A stretch of 43,006 nt of DNA from an uncultured Alphaproteobacteria bacterium (lineage in GTDB: Bacteria; Pseudomonadota; Alphaproteobacteria; HIMB59; GCA-002718135): contig CACGTA010000008.1 of NCBI GenBank assembly GCA_902575815.1, forward strand, positions 1-43,006. The letters are read 5' to 3'. The notes beneath the pieces were generated by a model. It made no database searches, had not been told where the DNA came from, and saw nothing but the letters and a program-made list of their open reading frames with translations. Both the position numbers and the translations under genes were made by a program. Positions 7,997 to 17,042 of the stretch are shown one piece after another. Every line of letters begins with the position of its first letter. The first letter of the stretch is position 1.

Positions 7997-8770
7997 TTAA
8001 AAATTACCTTCAAAACTTACTGTATCATTTGGCTTCTTTTTTCGTGCATAATATTTACCACCTTTGTAAATTATTTTTGAAGCCTCATAAAGAATTCCAG
8101 CCATTACTTTGAAGCCTAAAAGTGGATTATAATATAAAAATTTAAACATATTTTTCGAGTTAAAATCTATAAATTTGCCATGCTGAGTAGCTGTAAGAAC
8201 TTTTTTATTATTTTTATCATAAAGATCAATGTTAATATTTATTTTATCTTTTTGCATTCTATTAAAAAATTTATAATTTGCCTCCATTTCTATGAATGGA
8301 GATACATAAAACTGCTTTGCACATTCATGAGATAATTTAAAATCTTCAAAATTTACATTTCCTTTAAAAATATAGGTATGTTGTTCATTAGTCGTATTTT
8401 TGACTTCATAGAAAATAGAAATTAATTTTTTATCATCATAACAATATATAATTGATAAGGGATCAAATACATATCCCAAAATTCTTGGAAAACATAATAT
8501 CATTATATTAAGATGTTTATATTTAATATTAAATTTAGAGAGGGAATCTTTAACGAATGTCTTTATTGACCTTTTGTCTCTATATCCATGATCTTTTTCA
8601 TAAATAGAAAAAAGATTAAAAGAGTTTAATGAAAAAAGTTTATAGTTTTTACTTAATTGATCAAGATTATCCAAATTAATAAAAAGACTTGGTAACTCAT
8701 ATTTCAATGTGTGTTTAAATGGAATAAATCTTTTATGAATAATGCTAGATAATAGTATTTGAGAAATCAT
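7997..8770 (-). CDS. DUF1365 protein
   Basis: A 257-residue member of DUF1365, a family with no settled reaction that almost always accompanies COG2907 flavoproteins and Cfa-like enzymes. Characteristic pieces are HKRFIPFKHTLKYELPSLFI near the start, RILGYVFDPLSIIYCYD around 110, VKNTTNEQHTYIF, and CAKQFYVSPFIEMEANYKF. No signal peptide is evident. Its start overlaps the flavoprotein stop by four bases and its stop adjoins the cfa-like start, so the three are probably co-translated. Related genes lie in the singlet-oxygen regulon of Rhodobacter, where the set has been tied to furan fatty acid formation; a role here is inferred. Confidence 0.9.
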   Translation of the reverse strand: MISQILLSSIIHKRFIPFKHTLKYELPSLFINLDNLDQLSKNYKLFSLNSFNLFSIYEKDHGYRDKRSIKTFVKDSLSKFNIKYKHLNIMILCFPRILGYVFDPLSIIYCYDDKKLISIFYEVKNTTNEQHTYIFKGNVNFEDFKLSHECAKQFYVSPFIEMEANYKFFNRMQKDKININIDLYDKNNKKVLTATQHGKFIDFNSKNMFKFLYYNPLLGFKVMAGILYEASKIIYKGGKYYARKKKPNDTVSFEGNF

Positions 8771-10062
8771 TTAAAATTAATTTGCAGTCTATTATAAAAA
8801 TTTTTCTCTCTCTTCCAAGGTAAATCACAATTTAACAATTTACAAATATAAGAAGATGATTGAATGCCGTCTTCATGAAAACCATATCCAAGGTAAGCGC
8901 CACAAAAAAAAGTATTATTCTTTCCTTGAATTTCCATAACATTTTTTTGAGCTAAAATAGTATCGGTAGTATATATTGGATGATTAAATGATGTTTCGTT
9001 AATTATGTTTTTAGGCTTTTTATATGGATTAACAGTTACAAAATAATTTTGTTTAGTTGGTAATTTTTGCAAGAAATTCATCCAATAAGTTAAAGTAAAT
9101 TTAGAAGATGATGACTTATTTAAAAAATTCCAACTTGACCAAGCAATTTTTGATTTAGGCATTAAAGAGTGATCGGAGTGAAGTATTGCTGAATTAGTTG
9201 AATATTTAAATTGTGAAAATATTTTTACTTCTTCTTCTGTTGGTTTTTCCAAAATATCCAATACTTGATTTGCATGGGTTGCGAATATTACCTTATGAAA
9301 TTCTAATATATTGTTTTTCTCATCTTCTATTTTAATTTTATTATTTTCTCTAATAATTTTTTTAATTTTGAAATTTGTTTCATACTCAAAAACATTTTTA
9401 TTAATAATTTTTTTTATATATTCATTACTACCGCCTTCTACATATTTCCATTGAGGTCTTTTTTTTAAATTAAATAAAGCATGATTTTTAAAAAAATTAA
9501 CGAATGTTATGAGAGGAAAATTTTTTACATCACTTATATTGCTTGACCATATAGATGATATCATAGGTAAAATATGATAATTTATTAGGTATGTTGAAAA
9601 ATTATTAGTTTTTAAAAAATCATTTAAGGTTTTAGTTTGCTCTAAATCACTAACATTCAAGCTATTACATAATAAATAAAGTTTTCTTATTTCAAATAAC
9701 ATTTTAAAAAAATTAAAAGAAAACACATTTCTAAGATTAGCAAAAAGAGAAAATATATTTTTGCCACTATATTCAATTTGAGGATCTTGATTTGAGACGG
9801 CAAAAGACATATCTGAATTTTTGCATTTCACATCAAGTAATTTAAAAAAATTTGTTAAATCTGGATAATTATTTTCATTGAATACAATAAACCCTGTATC
9901 GACTGGGATTGTCTTTGTTGATTCTTCAACATAGATAGTTCTTGTATGTCCACCCAATCTATTATTTTTTTCAAATAAATAAACGTCATATTTAGAAGAC
10001 AAAAGGTAAGCTGCACTTATTCCTGAAATACCAGAACCAATAATTGCTATTTTTTCTCTCAC
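8767..10062 (-). CDS. COG2907-type FAD-dependent amine-oxidase-fold protein
   Basis: A 431-residue flavoprotein with the N-terminal dinucleotide fold KIAIIGSGISGISAAYLL at about 4-21, then FEKNNRLGGHTRTI and PVDTGFIVFNENNYPDL, the standard opening of COG2907. Near the C-terminus NNTFFCGAYLGYGFHEDGIQ is the usual FAD-closing segment. Members are annotated as NAD/FAD-binding or cyclopropane-associated amine oxidases; a desaturase-like action on methylated acyl chains is one proposal for the cluster. It lies one base downstream of the photolyase gene and overlaps the DUF1365 gene by four bases. Substrate unproven. Confidence 0.9.
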   Translation of the reverse strand: MREKIAIIGSGISGISAAYLLSSKYDVYLFEKNNRLGGHTRTIYVEESTKTIPVDTGFIVFNENNYPDLTNFFKLLDVKCKNSDMSFAVSNQDPQIEYSGKNIFSLFANLRNVFSFNFFKMLFEIRKLYLLCNSLNVSDLEQTKTLNDFLKTNNFSTYLINYHILPMISSIWSSNISDVKNFPLITFVNFFKNHALFNLKKRPQWKYVEGGSNEYIKKIINKNVFEYETNFKIKKIIRENNKIKIEDEKNNILEFHKVIFATHANQVLDILEKPTEEEVKIFSQFKYSTNSAILHSDHSLMPKSKIAWSSWNFLNKSSSSKFTLTYWMNFLQKLPTKQNYFVTVNPYKKPKNIINETSFNHPIYTTDTILAQKNVMEIQGKNNTFFCGAYLGYGFHEDGIQSSSYICKLLNCDLPWKREKNFYNRLQINFK

Positions 10063-10063
10063 A

Positions 10064-11485
10064 TCAACTAATAGTTTTAAACGCTGATAGTGCTCTATTT
10101 CTTGTTTCTTTTAAATCTACAATTGGTGCTGGATATGAACTACCAATCTCAAAATTATATTTTTTTTGATCCTCCATAGACATCTCCCAAGGATTATGAA
10201 TATATTTTTTTGGAATATTATTCAACTCAGGAACAAATTCTTTTACATAATCACCATCTGGATCAAATTTTTGACCCTGCAATATTGGATTAAAAATTCT
10301 AAAATATGGACTTGCATCAGCACCACAACCAGATATCCATTGCCAACCTGCAGAATTAGACCCAACGTCAGCATCAACTAAAGTATCAAAAAACCACTCT
10401 TCTCCATTTTTCCAGTGTAACAATAAATTTTTTGTTAGAAATGAGCCTACAATCATTCTTACTCTATTATGCATCCAGCCAGTTTTATATAGTTGTCTCA
10501 TTCCAGCATCAACAATTGGAATACCAGTTTTACCATTATGCCATAATGATAAATTTTTAGCATTTTTAATCCATGGAAATTTATTAAATTTACTTTGTAT
10601 AGGTTTATGAGTCATATCTGGATAATGAAATAAAAGATTATAAGAAAAATCTCTCCAGCCAAGTTCAGCAAGAAATTTTTTTTTATTTTCAGGATCAATT
10701 TTTTTTTCAATATTTACGGTATCATAAACTTCTAAAGCAGATATTTCTCCAAAATGAAGATAAGGTGATAATTTTGAAGTTAAATCTTTATCGGGTCTAT
10801 CTCTTCCAACTGAATAGTTATTTGCTTTTTGCGAAATATATTTTTTTAATTGTAATTTTGCATTGCTTTCACCAGGTATCCAATATTTTTCAATTTTTTT
10901 GATCCATTGCTCTTTTTTGTTTGTAAGATTTAAATCTCGTATAGTTATTTCATTTTTAAATTTTGAATTGGCGTAGCTTATTTTTGTATTTTTAAATTTA
11001 ATATCTTTTAGTTTTAGTAGTTCATCACAATGTCGCCAGTAAGGAGTAAATACTTTAAAAAAGGTTCCACTTTTATTTTTAATATTCCAAGGTTCATTTA
11101 AAAGATATCCATTGTGTGAGTCGCATTCTATTTTAGATGAAGTAACTATAGATTTTATTTTAGTATCTCTTTTAATTGAATATGGATCATATAGTCTATT
11201 CCAGGATACATATTTAACATTTGAATTCTTTAGTATTGAAGATATAATTTTCTCTGGATCACCAGCAAAAATATTTAGTTTGCCATTATGTTTTTGTATT
11301 GAGTCATATAAACTAATTAAGGATTTTTCTAACCACCATTTGGATGTGGATCCAATTCTTTGATTTAAATCAAAAATATAAATTGGAATTATCTGATCAA
11401 CTTTTTTTGAAAGTGACAATAAAGATGGATTTTCTTGTAATCGTAAATCTTGTCTAAACCAATGAACTCCATAAGTGGCTACCAT
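10064..11485 (-). CDS. phr: Deoxyribodipyrimidine photolyase (class I, photolyase/cryptochrome family)
   Basis: Light-driven repair of UV cyclobutane pyrimidine dimers using FADH. The N-terminal antenna domain begins HWFRQDLRLQENPSL at about 8-22. FAD-domain motifs are LSPYLHFGEIS, LGWRDFSYNLLFHYPD, WMHNRVRMIVGSFLTK and the signature DADVGSNSAGWQWISGCGA followed by SPYFRIFNP, which contains the FAD and electron-chain tryptophan region. The 473 residues are normal. The alphaproteobacterial form of the signature and its lipid-gene neighbours match the singlet-oxygen gene set. A pure cryptochrome function cannot be excluded by sequence alone. It is 46 bases downstream of rpmG, with which it may share a transcript. 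Confidence 0.95.
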   Translation of the reverse strand: MVATYGVHWFRQDLRLQENPSLLSLSKKVDQIIPIYIFDLNQRIGSTSKWWLEKSLISLYDSIQKHNGKLNIFAGDPEKIISSILKNSNVKYVSWNRLYDPYSIKRDTKIKSIVTSSKIECDSHNGYLLNEPWNIKNKSGTFFKVFTPYWRHCDELLKLKDIKFKNTKISYANSKFKNEITIRDLNLTNKKEQWIKKIEKYWIPGESNAKLQLKKYISQKANNYSVGRDRPDKDLTSKLSPYLHFGEISALEVYDTVNIEKKIDPENKKKFLAELGWRDFSYNLLFHYPDMTHKPIQSKFNKFPWIKNAKNLSLWHNGKTGIPIVDAGMRQLYKTGWMHNRVRMIVGSFLTKNLLLHWKNGEEWFFDTLVDADVGSNSAGWQWISGCGADASPYFRIFNPILQGQKFDPDGDYVKEFVPELNNIPKKYIHNPWEMSMEDQKKYNFEIGSSYPAPIVDLKETRNRALSAFKTIS

Positions 11486-11531
11486 GAGTTTAAATTAAGT
11501 TAATTTAGAATAAATTAAAGAGGTAAATCTA

Positions 11532-11726
11532 TTATTTACTATGAGGAGGCATTTTTTTCTCTACGAACCAAACGTGTTTTTTTAACACAGGATCATATTT
11601 TTTCATTCTAAGCTTTTCAGCAACTTTCAATCCTTTTGTCGGTTTTCTTACAATATACTTGGTTCCTGTTTTTGGATTTTCTTCAGGTACTAGTTGTTTA
11701 AGAGCGAATGAAGTTTTTTTTGCCAT
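11532..11726 (-). CDS. rpmG: 50S ribosomal protein L33, elongated divergent form
   Basis: The second half, VAEKLRMKKYDPVLKKHVWF, matches the L33 core (EKL-x-x-x-KYDP-x-x-x-KHV-x-F). The protein starts MAKKTSFALKQLV as L33 does. At 64 residues it is about nine longer than the usual 55, with extra residues around NPKTGTKYIVRKPTKG in place of the FFYVTKKNPR region, and a PPHSK tail. There is no zinc CxxC pair. It lies 41 bases after trhO and before phr on the minus strand. Confidence 0.85.
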   Translation of the reverse strand: MAKKTSFALKQLVPEENPKTGTKYIVRKPTKGLKVAEKLRMKKYDPVLKKHVWFVEKKMPPHSK

Positions 11727-11767
11727 GAGGTGTCTATACAGAATAATTATATGAAATAAAGTATTAT

Positions 11768-12703
11768 TTATTCATAATCAGAAATTGACTGCTTAATAAA
11801 ACGGTTAAAATTTCCTCTTTTTTTATCAAGTTTAATTTGTTTATTTCTTTCAAGTAAGTTTTTTTTCTTTTCTTCGGATGTTTTATCAAAACAGTTATGA
11901 CAAGATACACCTGGTTTAAAATATTTATTATAAGTATCTTTATTACTAATAGGTAACCGACAAGCATGACAAAGTTTGTAAGTTCCATCTTTTAATTCAT
12001 TTTTCAAAGATACTCTTCCATCAAATACGAAACATTCACCATTCCACATTGAATCTTTTTTTGGAGTTTTTTCTAAATACTTTAGTATACCTCCATCTAA
12101 CTGAGCAACATTTTTAAAACCCTTCATCATCATATATGATGAAGCCTTTTCACACCTGATACCTCCAGTGCAAAACATTGCAATTTTTTTGTCTTTTGAC
12201 TTATTTAGTTTTTTTTGAACAAAGGATTTAAAGTCAGTGAAACTTTTAGTTTTTGGATTAATTGCCCCTTCAAAAGATCCTATTTTAACCTCAAATTCAT
12301 TTCTTACATCAATCACAATAGTGTCTTTGTCTTTAATTAGTTGATTCCATTCATTGTATTTAACTTTTTTTCCAGATATTTTTGTAGGATCAGCAAATTT
12401 GGTTCTGAGTGTGACTATTTCATTTTTATTTCTAATTTTAAGTTTTTGAAAAGGCATATATTTATATTTTGATCGCTTAAGATTAAGTTTCTCAAAACTA
12501 AAATTTTCAAGATATAGAATGAAGGAATTTATGTTTTTTTCTAAACCAGCTATTGTTCCATTAATTCCTTCATCAGCAATCAATATTGTACCTTTTATTT
12601 TATTAAATTTGCAAAAATCTTTAAGTTTAGTAATGATATCATTTTTATCTTTAATTATTTTGAATTGATAAAAAGTAATTATAGTAAAGTACTTGTTGTT
12701 CAT
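11768..12703 (-). CDS. trhO: tRNA uridine(34) hydroxylase TrhO (rhodanese-domain)
   Basis: TrhO (YceA/UPF0176) carries out oxygen-dependent 5-hydroxylation of uridine 34 in tRNA anticodons. The N-terminal acylphosphatase-like part has GTILIADEGINGTIAG (38-53). The rhodanese domain follows, with IDVRNEFEVKIG and the active Cys178 in FCTGGIRCEKAS. The C-terminal part has CHAC (245-248) and CHNC (268-271), a probable zinc ribbon usual for the family. The 311-residue length is typical. It is divergent from the MetF-like gene with only 33 bases between starts. Confidence 0.95.
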   Translation of the reverse strand: MNNKYFTIITFYQFKIIKDKNDIITKLKDFCKFNKIKGTILIADEGINGTIAGLEKNINSFILYLENFSFEKLNLKRSKYKYMPFQKLKIRNKNEIVTLRTKFADPTKISGKKVKYNEWNQLIKDKDTIVIDVRNEFEVKIGSFEGAINPKTKSFTDFKSFVQKKLNKSKDKKIAMFCTGGIRCEKASSYMMMKGFKNVAQLDGGILKYLEKTPKKDSMWNGECFVFDGRVSLKNELKDGTYKLCHACRLPISNKDTYNKYFKPGVSCHNCFDKTSEEKKKNLLERNKQIKLDKKRGNFNRFIKQSISDYE

Positions 12704-12736
12704 TTATCTAATTAATATAAAAAACTCTAAAAATAT

Positions 12737-13630
12737 ATGTCTAAAGAAACCATTAATATTGTTAAAAAGTTTCTCAATAGTTATTCTATAGAAACAACTC
12801 CAAATGTTTACGAAAAATATGGAAGCTTTTCTGAATTTCTTAATAAAAATCATGACGTTTATATAACTTATTTACCAGATGAAAATTCAAAAAATGTTAT
12901 TAGAACGGCAAAAAAATTAAAATTAGAAGGTTATGATGTTATACCTCATTTGCCTGCGAGAACTATTGTAAATAAAAATGACTTAGAAAAATATATTGGT
13001 GAACTTGCAAATGAATCTGGGTGTTCAAAGATTTTAATTATTGGTGGTGGTGGAAATCAAGCTGGCGAAATCTCTTCCTCAATTGATGTTTTAAAAACAG
13101 ATTTTCTTTCAAAATATAATTATCAATTTGTAGGTGTGGCTGGACATCCCGAAGGAAGCCCAGATATTTCAAATGAAAATTTAGATTTAGCAATTAAACA
13201 GAAGAATGATTTTGCAAAAAATGTTGATTTTAAAATGTATTTAGCAACACAATTTTTTTTTGAAGCTAAATCTTTAATCGACTGGGAAAAACACTTAGTA
13301 AAAATTGGAAATAAATTACCAATCCACGCTGGGATACCAGGTCCTGCGACTATTAAAACATTAGTAAATTATGCAAGGTCTTGCGGTATTGGAAATTCTT
13401 TAAGATTTATTACAAAACAGGCTTTTAACTTAACTAAACTTGCAACATTGAATACTCCTGACAAATTAATTTATGATCTTGCTGAACATAGCGAAATAAA
13501 CAAAGACTCTAAACTTGAAAAAATACACTTCTATGCGTTTGGTGGTATGAAAAAAACATCAGAGTGGTTAAATCAATTTAATAATTCAGATTTTTCTTAT
13601 AATAATAAACAGAAATTCGAATTAAATTAG
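12737..13630 (+). CDS. Methylenetetrahydrofolate reductase-like protein
   Basis: PF02219-type TIM-barrel flavoprotein expected to interconvert methylene-THF and methyl-THF. Features supporting the family are SIETTP with the likely catalytic Glu19, GVAGHPEGSPD at 133-143, LATQFFFE and PIHAGIPGPATIKTLVNYA. The 297 residues equal the length of E. coli MetF. The strand that carries LRGD in classical MetF (with functional Asp120) reads IIGGGGNQAG at 101-110, so that Asp is absent. This marks a divergent clade seen with C1-catabolic genes. Its place directly before fhs and soxBDAG supports a folate role, but the direction and physiological substrate are uncertain. Confidence 0.85.
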   Translation: MSKETINIVKKFLNSYSIETTPNVYEKYGSFSEFLNKNHDVYITYLPDENSKNVIRTAKKLKLEGYDVIPHLPARTIVNKNDLEKYIGELANESGCSKILIIGGGGNQAGEISSSIDVLKTDFLSKYNYQFVGVAGHPEGSPDISNENLDLAIKQKNDFAKNVDFKMYLATQFFFEAKSLIDWEKHLVKIGNKLPIHAGIPGPATIKTLVNYARSCGIGNSLRFITKQAFNLTKLATLNTPDKLIYDLAEHSEINKDSKLEKIHFYAFGGMKKTSEWLNQFNNSDFSYNNKQKFELN

Positions 13631-13668
13631 CTTCTTCACAATTTTTTTATCTTTTAATGAAACAAAAG

Positions 13669-13696
13669 TTGTTTGAAATTAAAGTTAATCTATAAA
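13669..13696 (+). promoter_or_regulatory. Candidate sigma70 promoter for fhs
   Basis: TTGTTT at 13669-13674 and TATAAA at 13691-13696 are 16 bases apart. They are followed by a strong AAGGAG ribosome site at 13714-13719 and the fhs ATG at 13724. I looked for riboswitch-like structure in the 93-base gap and saw none. Confidence 0.4.
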
Positions 13697-13723
13697 TTAA
13701 ACATCTAATAATTAAGGAGTCTC

Positions 13724-15397
13724 ATGTCAGATATTGAAATAGCTAGAAAAGCTAAAATGAAACCTATTAGTGAAATTCTAAAGGGGCTTGATGTACCAGA
13801 TACACCAGAAGCATTCAGTCCTATGGGTCGTCACATAGCAAAAATAAACCTGGAGTACATAGATTCACTTAGTAAAAATAAAGATGGTAAACTTGTTTTA
13901 GTCTCAGCAATAACTCCAACACCAGCAGGTGAAGGTAAAACAACAACTTCTGTTGGATTAAGTGATGGTCTTAATAAAATAGGAAAGAAATCTATTGTTT
14001 GTTTAAGAGAGCCAAGTCTTGGACCATCATTCGGCATGAAAGGGGGGGCAGCTGGCGGGGGTTATGCTCAAGTAGTTCCAATGGAGCAAATTAATCTTCA
14101 TTTTACTGGAGATTTTCACGCAATTACCTCAGCTCATAATTTACTTTCTGCATTGATTGATAATCATATCTACTGGGGAAATAAATTAAATATTGATGTT
14201 AGAAGAGTTGTTTGGAAGAGAGTGATGGATATGAATGATAGATCATTGAGATCTATTATTGTTGATTTAGGAGGAGTTGCAAATGGATATCCTAGACAAG
14301 ATGGTTTTGATATTACTGTTGCATCAGAGATAATGGCAATTTTCTGCTTAGCAAAAGACTTGAAAGATCTTGAAGAGAGAATTGGAAATATAACTATTGC
14401 CTATACACGAGATAAAAAAGCTATTTATGCAAAAGATTTAAAGGCACAAGGTCCAATGACAGTATTATTAAAAGATGCCATTAGACCAAACATAACACAA
14501 ACGTTAGAAAATAATCCAGCTATAATTCATGGTGGACCCTTTGCAAATATTGCTCATGGTTGCAATTCTGTAATTGCAACTAAAGCTAGTTTAAAATTAA
14601 GTGATTACGTTGTAACTGAAGCAGGCTTTGGAGCTGATCTAGGAGCAGAAAAATTCCTTGATATAAAATGTAGAAAATCAAATTTAAAACCTGATTGTGT
14701 GGTTTTGGTAGCTACAATTAGAGCACTAAAAATGCATGGCGATGTTTCAAAAGAAGATTTAAAAAATGAAAATGTAAATGCTCTTAAAGAAGGTTTAGTA
14801 AATCTAGAAAGACATATTAATAATGTTAGAAAATTTGGATTACCAGTAACTGTTGCTATTAATCATTTTGTCACTGATTCTAAAGCTGAAGTTGATGCCG
14901 TTCTAAGTTTTTGTACAACTCAAGGAGTCAAGGCTTCTATGTGTACTCACTGGTCCGATGGTGGTGATGGTGCAACTGAATTAGCTCAAAATGTAATAGA
15001 TATTTGTGAAGAAAATAAGAATACATTTAAATTTTTATATGAAGATGATTTAACTCTATTCAAAAAAATAGAAAAAATTGCACAAGAGATTTATCACGCA
15101 AGTGAAGTTGTGGCAGACACGAAAGTACGTCAACAATTGAAGGATTTTGAAACTAAAGGATTTGGCAAATTACCTGTTTGCATTGCAAAGACTCAATATA
15201 GTTTTTCAACTGACCCTAATTTGAAAGGTGCCCCTACTGGCCACGTTTTACCTATTAGAGAGGTAAGATTGTCATCAGGAGCAGAATTTATTGTAGTTGT
15301 TTGCGGTGATATTATGACCATGCCGGGTCTACCAAGTGTTCCTGCGGCAAATTCGATAAAGCTAAATGACCATGGAGAAATTGAAGGTCTTTTTTAA
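13724..15397 (+). CDS. fhs: Formate--tetrahydrofolate ligase
   Basis: ATP-dependent formation of 10-formyl-THF from formate and THF; run in reverse it yields ATP from oxidised C1 units, as proposed for marine C1-oxidising alphaproteobacteria. The P-loop [11 protein letters not shown] is at 64-74. Other family blocks are [54 protein letters not shown] and the C-terminal [15 protein letters not shown]. The 557 residues are normal. With the MetF-like gene before it and soxBDAG after it, it handles the C1 units released from sarcosine. No folD or fchA is in the window, so the step between methylene-THF and formyl-THF must be coded elsewhere. Confidence 0.98.
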   Translation: MSDIEIARKAKMKPISEILKGLDVPDTPEAFSPMGRHIAKINLEYIDSLSKNKDGKLVLVSAITPTPAGEGKTTTSVGLSDGLNKIGKKSIVCLREPSLGPSFGMKGGAAGGGYAQVVPMEQINLHFTGDFHAITSAHNLLSALIDNHIYWGNKLNIDVRRVVWKRVMDMNDRSLRSIIVDLGGVANGYPRQDGFDITVASEIMAIFCLAKDLKDLEERIGNITIAYTRDKKAIYAKDLKAQGPMTVLLKDAIRPNITQTLENNPAIIHGGPFANIAHGCNSVIATKASLKLSDYVVTEAGFGADLGAEKFLDIKCRKSNLKPDCVVLVATIRALKMHGDVSKEDLKNENVNALKEGLVNLERHINNVRKFGLPVTVAINHFVTDSKAEVDAVLSFCTTQGVKASMCTHWSDGGDGATELAQNVIDICEENKNTFKFLYEDDLTLFKKIEKIAQEIYHASEVVADTKVRQQLKDFETKGFGKLPVCIAKTQYSFSTDPNLKGAPTGHVLPIREVRLSSGAEFIVVVCGDIMTMPGLPSVPAANSIKLNDHGEIEGLF

Positions 15398-15417
15398 AAC
15401 TGCTATAAAGAGTTATT

Positions 15418-16674
15418 ATGTTTAATAATAAATACTCAATTCTTTCTATTGCTAGAAACGCTTTAAATCATCATGAGAATTGGCAAAAGACGTGGAATAG
15501 TCCTGAACCAAAAAAAAGTTATGATGCAATAATAGTCGGTGGTGGTGGGCACGGTTTAACTACTGCTTACTATTTAGCAAAAAACCATGGAATTAATAAT
15601 ATCGCAGTAATTGAAAAAGGTTGGATAGGCGGAGGGAATACAGGGCGAAATACCACTATAATAAGATCAAACTATTTATGGGATCAAAGTGCAGCTTTAT
15701 ACGAGCATGCATTAAAACTTTGGGAAGGTATGTCTCAAGAATTAAATTACAACGTAATGTTTTCTCAAAGAGGAGTTTTGAATGTTGCTCATAATCTTCA
15801 TGATGTAAGAGAATTAAAAAGAAGGTGGCATGCAAACAGACTAAATGATATTGATTGTGAATGGCTTGATACAAAGAAAGTTAAAGAATTTTGTCCAATA
15901 ATAAATACTTCGCCAAACATTAGATATCCTGTTTTAGGAGCAACACTACAAAGAAGAGCAGGAACTGCAAGACATGATGCTGTTGCATGGGGTTATGCAA
16001 GAGGAGCTGATGAGATGGGGGTTGATATAATTCAAAATTGTGAAGTAACTGGTATTAATGTGAAAAATGGAAATGTAACTGGTATTGAGACAACAAAAGG
16101 AACTATTAATTCAAATAAAATTGGAATAGCTGCTGCAGGTCATACCAGTGTTATTGCCAATATGGCTGGAATTAAATTACCTTTAGAGAGTAAGCCATTG
16201 CAAGCTCTAGTTTCAGAACCGGTAAAACCAGTTATTGATACTGTAGTAATGTCCAATACAATTCATGCGTATGTATCTCAATCAGATAAAGGAGAATTAG
16301 TTATTGGTGCTGGAACAGATGGATATACATCATATACTCAAAGAGGTGGCTTTAACATTGTTGAAGATACTTTAATGGCGATCGTTGAATTGTTTCCAAT
16401 ATTTTCTAGAATGAAAATGCTTCGTCATTGGGGAGGGATTGTAGATATATGTCCTGATGCAAGCCCCATTATCAGTAAAACTCACATAAACGGACTATAT
16501 TTTAATTGTGGTTGGGGAACAGGTGGTTTCAAAGCAACACCAGGTTCTGGTTGGGTATTTGCTCACACTATAGCTAATGATCAAGCACATGAATTAAATG
16601 CTCCTTTTACAATAAATAGATTTTCTAGTGGTGAATTAGTTGATGAACATGGTGCAGCTGCCGTAGCACATTAA
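15418..16674 (+). CDS. soxB: Sarcosine oxidase subunit beta
   Basis: FAD- and FMN-carrying subunit that oxidises sarcosine in the heterotetrameric enzyme. The dinucleotide fold reads [20 protein letters not shown] at about 35-53, followed by [20 protein letters not shown]. His186 in [10 protein letters not shown] lies where the covalent FMN histidine of characterised SoxB proteins is found. The C-terminal [17 protein letters not shown] and [14 protein letters not shown] segments are typical. At 418 residues it is of usual length. It opens the soxBDAG operon 20 bases after fhs. Confidence 0.96.
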   Translation: MFNNKYSILSIARNALNHHENWQKTWNSPEPKKSYDAIIVGGGGHGLTTAYYLAKNHGINNIAVIEKGWIGGGNTGRNTTIIRSNYLWDQSAALYEHALKLWEGMSQELNYNVMFSQRGVLNVAHNLHDVRELKRRWHANRLNDIDCEWLDTKKVKEFCPIINTSPNIRYPVLGATLQRRAGTARHDAVAWGYARGADEMGVDIIQNCEVTGINVKNGNVTGIETTKGTINSNKIGIAAAGHTSVIANMAGIKLPLESKPLQALVSEPVKPVIDTVVMSNTIHAYVSQSDKGELVIGAGTDGYTSYTQRGGFNIVEDTLMAIVELFPIFSRMKMLRHWGGIVDICPDASPIISKTHINGLYFNCGWGTGGFKATPGSGWVFAHTIANDQAHELNAPFTINRFSSGELVDEHGAAAVAH

Positions 16675-16677
16675 ATC

Positions 16678-17034
16678 ATGTTTTTAATTAATTGCCCTTA
16701 CTGTGGAGAAAGAGATCAAGCTGAATTTTCTTGTGGAGGTGAGGCTCATATTGCAAGACCAAAAAACCCTCCTGAACTCTCTGATGATCAATGGGCAGAA
16801 TATTTATTCTTGCGAAAGAACGAAAAGGGTATTCATTATGAAAGATGGAACCATGAATATGGATGCAGACAATGGTTTAATTTAGCAAGAAATACCGCAA
16901 CCGATGAAATTCTTGCAGTATATAAGATGGGAGAAACTCCTCCTAAATTAAAAGCAAATATTCCAGCTACTCCTTCAGGTGAGCCAAGTATTGGATCAGG
17001 GAATTTATCAACATCAAAAAAAGATAGATTTTAA
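16678..17034 (+). CDS. soxD: Sarcosine oxidase subunit delta
   Basis: Small zinc-binding subunit of heterotetrameric sarcosine oxidase. All four expected zinc ligands are visible and at the positions known from the solved enzyme: Cys6 and Cys9 in CPYC, His59 and Cys63 in WNHEYGCRQWF. The C-terminal tail is longer and Pro/Ser-rich (TPSGEPSIGSG). At 118 residues it lies between soxB and soxA with gaps of 3 and 8 bases. Confidence 0.95.
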   Translation: MFLINCPYCGERDQAEFSCGGEAHIARPKNPPELSDDQWAEYLFLRKNEKGIHYERWNHEYGCRQWFNLARNTATDEILAVYKMGETPPKLKANIPATPSGEPSIGSGNLSTSKKDRF

Positions 17035-17042
17035 AAATAAAG

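Noticed and set aside
11764..11988. A 74-codon minus-strand open frame
   Set aside because: It is an alternative frame of trhO over its cysteine-rich C-terminal end; trhO motifs are intact.
13631..13723. Possible riboswitch before fhs
   Set aside because: No paired elements or conserved core that I could recognise in 93 bases; a plain promoter and ribosome site explain it.
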